DNA from: an uncultured Collinsella sp.
Lineage (GTDB): Bacteria; Actinomycetota; Coriobacteriia; Coriobacteriales; Coriobacteriaceae
Reading direction: 5' to 3'
Length of the DNA: 39,644 bases
NCBI GenBank assembly: GCA_900545555.1
Contig: UQZI01000011.1
Span: 1 to 39,644, forward strand
Below, in pieces: positions 30,034 through 37,500 of this stretch. The notes under the pieces were generated by a model. That model made no database searches. It was not told the origin of the DNA and saw only the letters and a program-made list of their open reading frames with translations. Each line of letters begins with the position of its first letter. The stretch's first letter is position 1. Position numbers and translations under genes: made by a program.

Positions 30034-30052
30034 CGTATTGGTTGGAGTTGCC

Positions 30053-30304
30053 ATGAGGGAGAAGCGCCTGGCGCTTGTCATCACGTTTCCCACCACGGCG
30101 GCCGCCATGGGCTGCGAGTCCCTGTGCGTTGAGCGTGGCCTTCCCGGGCGAACGATTCCCGTGCCCGGGGAGGTCGCTGCCGGCTGCGGCCTGGCGTGGA
30201 AGGCGTTGCCTGCCGATGAGGAGCTGCTGCGCAGCGAGCTTACCGCGGCGGGCGTTCCTACCGAGGGCTATACCGTGATTGATATGTGGGAGGTCGTGCG
30301 ATGA
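30053..30304 (+). CDS. DUF3343 (putative Se/S carrier-like) protein
   Basis: An 83-residue protein of the DUF3343 family, which often neighbours yedF, selD and selenium-linked cysteine desulfurases and is called a putative selenium/sulfur carrier. FPTTAAAMGCESLC and the conserved CGLAWKA segment give cysteines at about residues 20, 24 and 45. The ATG at 30053 follows GGAG by 5 bases. Its TGA overlaps the ATG of the next gene (ATGA), indicating translational coupling with the desulfurase. Confidence 0.88.
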   Translation: MREKRLALVITFPTTAAAMGCESLCVERGLPGRTIPVPGEVAAGCGLAWKALPADEELLRSELTAAGVPTEGYTVIDMWEVVR

Positions 30305-31443
30305 TCTACCTGGATAACGCGGCGACGACCATGCACAAGCCGCAGACGGTCATCGATGCCGTGACGCAGGCGATGTGCTCGCTCGGCAATGCCGGGCGCG
30401 GCGCCACGTCGGGTGCCCTCGATGCCGCTCGTACGATTCACGGTTGCCGTGCCAAGCTCGCGCGCCTTTTAGGTTGCCCGAGGGCGGACCATGTGTGCTT
30501 TACGCCCAACTCTACGGCGGCGCTCAACACCGCCATCAACGGGGTGGTGCGCCCCGGCGACCATGTGGTCACAACGGTGCTCGAGCACAACTCCGTGCTG
30601 CGTCCGCTCAACCGCCTGGCAGCGGAGCGGGGTGTGACCGTTGAGCATGCGGGCTGTGACGCGAACGGCGTGCTCGACTATGACGAGCTCGAGCGGCTGG
30701 TCACGCCCGGTACGCGTGCCGTGGTGGTGACGCATGCCTCTAATGTGACCGGCAACGCGGTCGACATTGCGCGCGTGGCTGCCATCGCCCATGCGGTCGG
30801 CGCGTTGGTGATCGTCGATGCCTCTCAGTCTGCCGGTACGGCGCATATCGATATGCAAGCCATGGGGTTCGACGTCGTGTGCTTTACCGGCCACAAGGGG
30901 CTCATGGGACCCCAAGGCACCGGCGGGCTGGCCGTGGCGGAGGGCATTGACGTAGCGCCGTGGGCCATGGGCGGCACGGGCGTGCACAGTTTCGATACGC
31001 TGCAGCCGCTTGAGTGGCCCACGCGCCTTGAGGCGGGCACGCTCAACGGCCACGGCATCGCGGGCCTTTCTGCCGGCCTCGACTTTATCGAGGCCCAGGG
31101 TGGGGTCGAGGCGATTGCTGCCCACGAGCGTGCGCTCGCCGATCGCTTCCTTGCCGGTGTGTGCGAGATTCCGGGGATTAAGCTCTACGGTGCCTTTGAC
31201 CAGCCGGCGCACTCTGCGATCGTGTCGCTCAACGTGGGTGATATCGACTCTGCCGAGATCTCGGACGCGCTCATGCAAGGGTGGGGGATTGCGACGCGCC
31301 CCGGCGCCCATTGCGCTCCGCTCATGCACCGTGCGTTGGGAACCGAGCGCCAGGGCGTGGTTCGCTTCTCGTTTGGTTACTTCAACACGGCCGAGGAAGT
31401 CGACACCGCGATTGACGCTTTGCGCGATTTAAGCAGCGATTAG
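30301..31443 (+). CDS. Cysteine desulfurase family protein (selenium-cluster type, EF2568-like)
   Basis: A 380-residue class V aminotransferase-fold PLP enzyme that removes sulfur (or selenium) from cysteine (or selenocysteine). The PLP lysine is in CFTGHKGLMGPQG (K199), the cofactor aspartate in VDASQSAG (D173), and the catalytic cysteine in RPGAHCAPLMH (C338). It matches the subgroup found beside selD in selenium-dependent molybdenum hydroxylase clusters (as EF2568 in Enterococcus), so it probably delivers selenide to SelD or selenium to the molybdenum centre. The start overlaps the upstream stop. No SufE/IscU partner is adjacent. Confidence 0.92.
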   Translation: MIYLDNAATTMHKPQTVIDAVTQAMCSLGNAGRGATSGALDAARTIHGCRAKLARLLGCPRADHVCFTPNSTAALNTAINGVVRPGDHVVTTVLEHNSVLRPLNRLAAERGVTVEHAGCDANGVLDYDELERLVTPGTRAVVVTHASNVTGNAVDIARVAAIAHAVGALVIVDASQSAGTAHIDMQAMGFDVVCFTGHKGLMGPQGTGGLAVAEGIDVAPWAMGGTGVHSFDTLQPLEWPTRLEAGTLNGHGIAGLSAGLDFIEAQGGVEAIAAHERALADRFLAGVCEIPGIKLYGAFDQPAHSAIVSLNVGDIDSAEISDALMQGWGIATRPGAHCAPLMHRALGTERQGVVRFSFGYFNTAEEVDTAIDALRDLSSD

Positions 31444-31481
31444 ACCAACCATTTACGCCCTTAGATAAACCGTTTGCGCAG

Positions 31482-31564
31482 CCTTCCCGCATTGTCGCTT
31501 ATACAGGGTATTGTGAGATGATGGCCCACACTGGGACTCTGTATCTTTGCAAATTGCGGGAAGG
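31482..31564 (+). promoter_or_regulatory. Inverted repeat that can mask the ribosome site of the giant surface protein
   Basis: CCTTCCCGCA (31482-31491) is perfectly complementary to TGCGGGAAGG (31555-31564). The second arm contains the GGGAAGG Shine-Dalgarno, 5 bases before the start codon at 31570. If transcription starts upstream of 31482 the two could pair across a 63-base loop. No convincing promoter was found. Confidence 0.35.
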
Positions 31565-31569
31565 TTCCT

Positions 31570-34500
31570 ATGAACAGGATCACTGCTGCCCTCTATAGGT
31601 TTTTAGTCGTCTATCTTTCGGTCGCGATGGTCGTGACCTCGATACCCCTTGCGCCCCGCGCGGCTTATGCCGATGACGCCGGGGCGGTCGCCGTCGAGAG
31701 CGAGGCCCAAGAGACCGACTCGAGTTCTGACGCTGATGTCCATGCGGTCGATAACGCGTCATCTTCGGGCGAGGGCAGCTCATCCACAGCTTCCGACCAA
31801 ACGAATAACGCTCAGGACGAATCGTCCAGCTCGGATGCCAGCACTTCCACGTCGAGCTTGGCCCAAGACCTTTCGATCTCCGCGACCGATTCTGATGCAG
31901 CAAAGAGCTTGGTTGCCACGGCGGAACCCTCGTCCGATGACAGCGAAGTCGATCCCCTCGTGTATGAGGACCCAACGGTCTACGAGTATGCCAAGCTTAT
32001 GCCGAACGGCTATGTGTATCCGTGCGATGCAAGCGGAAGCGTTACGGTAGAGATCGATGGAAACGACCCGTACGGGAGCTCTGTCGACGGTAAATTGGTA
32101 ACCAATCTGATCGTTGATTACGGAGTGGATGGGGTCCCCGGATATATTTGTGAGTATTCCTCCAATTTGCGTTCGGTGCGTTTTGAGAACAGCTCTATTT
32201 CTTCAATTGGACTACACGCCTTTTCTGGGTGCTCCAATCTCGCCGATATCAGCTTTTCCGGTATGACCATTGGGGGCATCGGAACAGAGGCGTTTTCTGG
32301 GTGCGGATCGCTTACGAGCCTGAACATTAATGACGTTGCTACCATCGGCTCTATGGGCGATGCCGCGTTTGCCTGGAGCGGGCTGCGGTCTACGGGTCTC
32401 GACAAGGTCGTTGGTCTCAGTTCGATTCCTGAGAACGCTTATAATGCCTGCAGCGCTCTGACCGATACCGGTCTGGGCGGGAACACATCCATCACGTCAA
32501 TCGGCGTTAATGCGTTCAAAAACTGCTCCCGCCTTGCGACGACCGGACTTGAGAGCAATACGACGATCAAGACGCTCCGCGAAGGTTGCTTCTCCGGGAC
32601 CAATATGAGCGGCGGGCTGACGCTGCCCCTTTATTCCAAAATCGAGGAACTGCCGAGCCGTGCGTTCTATGGCTCTAAGCTCGAAACCGTGTACCTTGGG
32701 TGCGACCATGTGGTGCTCATTAATTCCACCACGTTTCCCAAGCAATACATGACTGTCATGGTCCCTGCCAAGATGGTTTCGCAATACGAAAGCGGCCACC
32801 CTAAAGAGGTTTGGGAGAGCTGTAATGGTAGCCTGCCCGTCCCCGTAGGCAAGATGCTCCAAAAGATTGAGATCTCGCGTGATCCCGACAAGATGGCCTA
32901 TCAGCCGGGGGAAAAGATCTCGCTCGAGGGCATGAGTGTCACATTTCAATATCCTCATTCGACGATGGATAGCGACTACGAAGCGCTCATAAAGGAAGAA
33001 CTCGGCGAATACCTTACGGCGACCCCCTGCGATGGTGATGTCTTCGACGAGTCGATGGACGGAGAACCTATACAGCTCGTGTACGACGATGGCTACACGC
33101 GCCTTGTCGCGTACAGCAAGGGCAACCTGCAGCAGGCGGCCTACGAGTATGCCAAGCTCATGCCCAACTACTATCTGTATCCGTGCGACGCAAACGGAAA
33201 TCTTACAGTAGAAATCGATGAGAACAGCCCGCGCGAGAACTCCGTCGACGGTCGAATGGTAACGAATTTGATTGTCGATTACGGGGTGGATGAAGTCGAC
33301 GCACAGCTCTGTGCCGACTCTACCAATCTGCGCTCGGTGCGCTTTGAGAACAGTTCCATTTCCAAAATCGGATTGCACGCCTTCTATAACTGCCCGAATC
33401 TCACCAATATCAGCCTTTCCGGTATGACCATCGGCACCATCGGAAAAGAGGCGTTCTATGGCTGCGAGTCGCTTGCGAGCCTGAACATCAGCGAGACAAC
33501 TACTATCGGCTCGATGGGCTATGCCGCGTTTGCCGACAGTGGGCTGGTGTCCACGGGGCTCGACAAGGTTGTCGGCCTCACATCGATTCCCGACAGAGCC
33601 TACGAAGGCTGCAAGGCTCTGACCGATACCGGCCTGGACAAGAATACCTCCATTACATCGATTGGCGTTTGCGCGTTCAGGTTCTGCTCGAACCTTGCTA
33701 CCACAGGGCTCGAGAGCAACACAACGGTCCAAACGCTTGGCCACACCTGCTTCTACGGCACCGACTTGAGCGGCGGGCTGACGCTGCCATATAACTCCAA
33801 GATCGAGGAGTTGCCGGAAAAGGCGTTTGGCAGTACCAATCTCGAGACCGTGTTCTTTGGGTGCAACCATGCGGTGCTCATTAACACCGACACGTTCCCC
33901 AAATACAACATGACCGTCATGGTTCCCGCCAAGATGATTCCGAAGTATGCTAACGGGCATCCCAAAGCTGTTTGGGAGAGGTGCAACGGCTGCCTGCCCG
34001 TCCCCGTGGGCAAGGTGCTCGAGGACGTTGAGATCTCATGCGACCCCAACAACATGACCTACGAGACGGGGGAGACCATTTCGCTCGAGGGCATGAGCGT
34101 TGAGCTCGATTACCCGCATACGGTATCGATTTGGGACTACGAGGCCCTCATACAGGAAGAGCTCGGCGAGTACCTTACGGCCACCCCCTGCGACGGCGAC
34201 GTCTTCGATGAGTCGATGGACGGACAGCCCGTAAAGCTCGTGTATGACGACGGCTATTCGCATTTTGAATCCCAGACCAAGGGCACGCTACGGCTCAAGA
34301 AGCCTGAGCCGACGTCGTTCCAGATCTCCTATGCCCAAACGATCGATAAAGGCGAACGCAAGCTGATGGACGGCGTTGAACTGCCCGATGTTTCCGGCGC
34401 GACGACGATTGATGCGGGCGACGAGGTCACGCTCGATGCCGGTGCTCTAGGAATGCTCAACGACAACATCACGTTTAAGGGCTGGTATGATACCGAGTCC

Positions 34501-37500
34501 GGCAAGCACATCTCCAAGGAGCCGGTCTACACGTTTACGCCAGATAAGCACCTGTCCCTCGAGGCTCGCTTTAAGCTCAAGGACTATGCGGTGCATGTCA
34601 ACGATGCGCAGGCGACCGATTCGTCACAGGACTTTGCGCACCTGAGTGTTACCGCCCAAAACTGCTATCGCAATGACGGCGAGACGGTTGAGGTTTCCGC
34701 CGTCACGGATAACGCCCTGTTCCTGGGCTGGTATCTGGGCGAGGGCGATGATGCGTACGCCGCGAGCGATCAGCTCGACTTTACCTATACGGTGGACAAG
34801 GCGGACGCGATTGTGTCCGAGGACAAGACTGACGCTAGGATCGAGATCACGCCGCGCTACTGCGCTCCCCAGGCAAGCGTTGTGCTGAGTGTGGACGGGG
34901 TCGATGAGAACGGGCAGCCGCTCGGGCAGTTCCTCTCTACAGGTCTGTACGGTATCGGGTCGCGCGTAACGGTCGTGGCGGTGCCAATGCCTGGCTATGT
35001 GTTTGACTACGCGACCGATGCCCTCGGCAACGTTGTCTTTACCGGGGACGATGGTCCGTCCTACACGTTTGTGCTCGAGGGGGATGTGCAGTACACCGCG
35101 CATTTCCGCGAGGAGACTGACCCCGACGAGTCACTCGCGGCGCTGAAGGCCGCGCTCATCGCCGCGATTACGGCTGCGGCCGTTCTCGCTACCATGTATG
35201 GCTTGGGCGAGATCGTCGACCCCATCGCGGCCGACGCGGTGATCGAGATCGGTATGGCCGACAACATTGAGGATGTTGCCGCTGTGGGCACCAAGGTGCT
35301 CAAGGAGATTAAGGACATCATCGACGACCACAAGAAGCCCAAGCCTCATGGCGACCATAAGATCGAAATTATTACCACCGCGCAGCCCGAGGTGGGCGGC
35401 GTCGTTACCGGAGGCGGTATCCACTATGAGGGGACGGTCGCCACGCTCGAGGCTGTCGCAAATCCCGGCTATCGCTTCGTATGTTGGAAAGAGAACGGCG
35501 TCGAGGTCTCGACATCTCCTCTCAAGACGATGACGATCACGGACCTGACGCCCGAGGTTGTAAAGATGACGGCCGTTTTCGAGAAAAAAGTCGAGATTAC
35601 GGCAGTTGCCGAAGCCGATGGCATTCAGGCCGATTTTTCGACGGGCTGCACCGCAAGCCCCGTAAAGCAGAGCATTACGCGTGGCGATCAGGCTATGGTC
35701 ACCGCGAGCGAGGGTCCTGACTATGCCTTTGTGGGATGGTTTGAGGACGGCATCGAGGTTTCGCCCGAGCGTACGTATATCTTTAAGGCCGAGGTCGACC
35801 GCCATCTGGTTGCACGCTTCCGTAAGGCGGATAAGACCATCCTGGTGAATACCGATCCCTTCGACAGCGCCGAGGTGCTGTGCGATGGTATGCCGGTCGT
35901 GGACGGCAAGGTTCGCGCGAAGGATGGGGACATTCTCACGTTTACGATGCGGCCCAAGGTGCGCCCCGACAATCCGGAGAAGACGTACCGGTTTGTAGAA
36001 TGGCGCGAAACCGATGCGCAGGGTATCACGATTGCCAACAAGCAGGAAGTTTGCGAATACCGCGTTAACGGGAATGCCCGGATCGAGGCTGTAATGGACG
36101 GCAGGGATGCGCATACCGTGCGTGCCGAGGCCGACCCGCTCGAGGGCGGTACCGTTACGCTGAAGCGCGGTGAGACTGCCGGCATGGTACTCGAGATTCC
36201 CGAAGGCGAGCGCGTGACCGCGGAGGCTACCCCATCCGAGGGCTATATCTTTGACGGATGGTATTTGAGCAACGGCGGCTCGGATGCCACTTCGACGCTG
36301 GTTTCGAGCGAGCGCTCCTATACCTTTGAGCCCATTACCGACTGCGTGATCCAGGCAAAGTTTACGCGTGCCTGCAAGGTGGACGTTGTCGTTGAGCCGG
36401 CCGCGGCCATGGCGGGCAAATATTTGGTGCACGGCGAGGGCTACTGCATGAAGGGCGAGCCTGCCACGCTGAGCATTGAGCTCACGGCCGAGGCGAGCAA
36501 ACAATTTACCTTTAAGGGCTGGTACGACGCCAAGACGGACCTGCTTTTGGGCACCGACCCCAGCTACCTTGAGTTCTATCCCGAGGACGTGGAATGCACG
36601 GTGCGTGCGGTGTTTGAAGAAAATACCTATACCGTAACGGCAAAAGCCAAGAAGACCTTTGTGGAGCGCGGCACGGTCGAGATCGAAGGGCACCCGGGGG
36701 CATCTTCGGTTACCTGCGGATATGGCGACACGGTGATGCTCATGGCAAAGGCCAACGACGGCTATCGTTTTGACCATTGGAAGGATGGCTCCGGTAAGGA
36801 GTACGACACCGCCGAGCTGGTCGTCAAGGTTACCAAGAGCGATACCTATACCGTGATCTTTACCGACTCAAAGCCCGAGGTCATGGTCACCGCCGATTCA
36901 TGGCTCGGCGGTACCGTGACGTGCAATGGGACCGTGGTGAAGCCTACGACCGATACGTTCAAATTAGGGGAAACCCTTCATTTGACGGCCAAGGCCCATC
37001 CTGGCTTTTTGTTCCGGGGTTGGTACGTCAATGGCCGCCTGAAGAGCCTTAAGCACGAGACTTCGTTGGTTGCGAAGGCTCGCGGTAAAACCGGGCACTG
37101 CGTTATTACCGCGGGCTTTGTGCCTATCGATACCGTCTGCGTGCCCCTCGCTGATCCTGCGGAGGGCGGCACCGTCAAGGCGAGCCTCATCCTTGCCGAC
37201 CGCGGCGCGGAGGTTGCCCTTAAGGCAACGCCCAATCCCGGTTATGTCTTTACTGGTTGGTATACGGCAGACGGCACGTTTGAGTCTGCCGATGCGGAGT
37301 TCACCTGCCACCAGGAGCGCAGCCATGTGCACGTCGCTCGCTTTATGGCAAAAAGCTATGAAGTCGACGCCACGACGGTAGTCGATTCCGGCACCGGTTC
37401 GCTGGTCGAATCGAGTGTCGCCGGCTGGGTCGAGGGCACGGGTACCGTTGAGGCGGGGCATGCCGCCACGCTGACCGCGCATTCACTTTCGGGCTATGCG

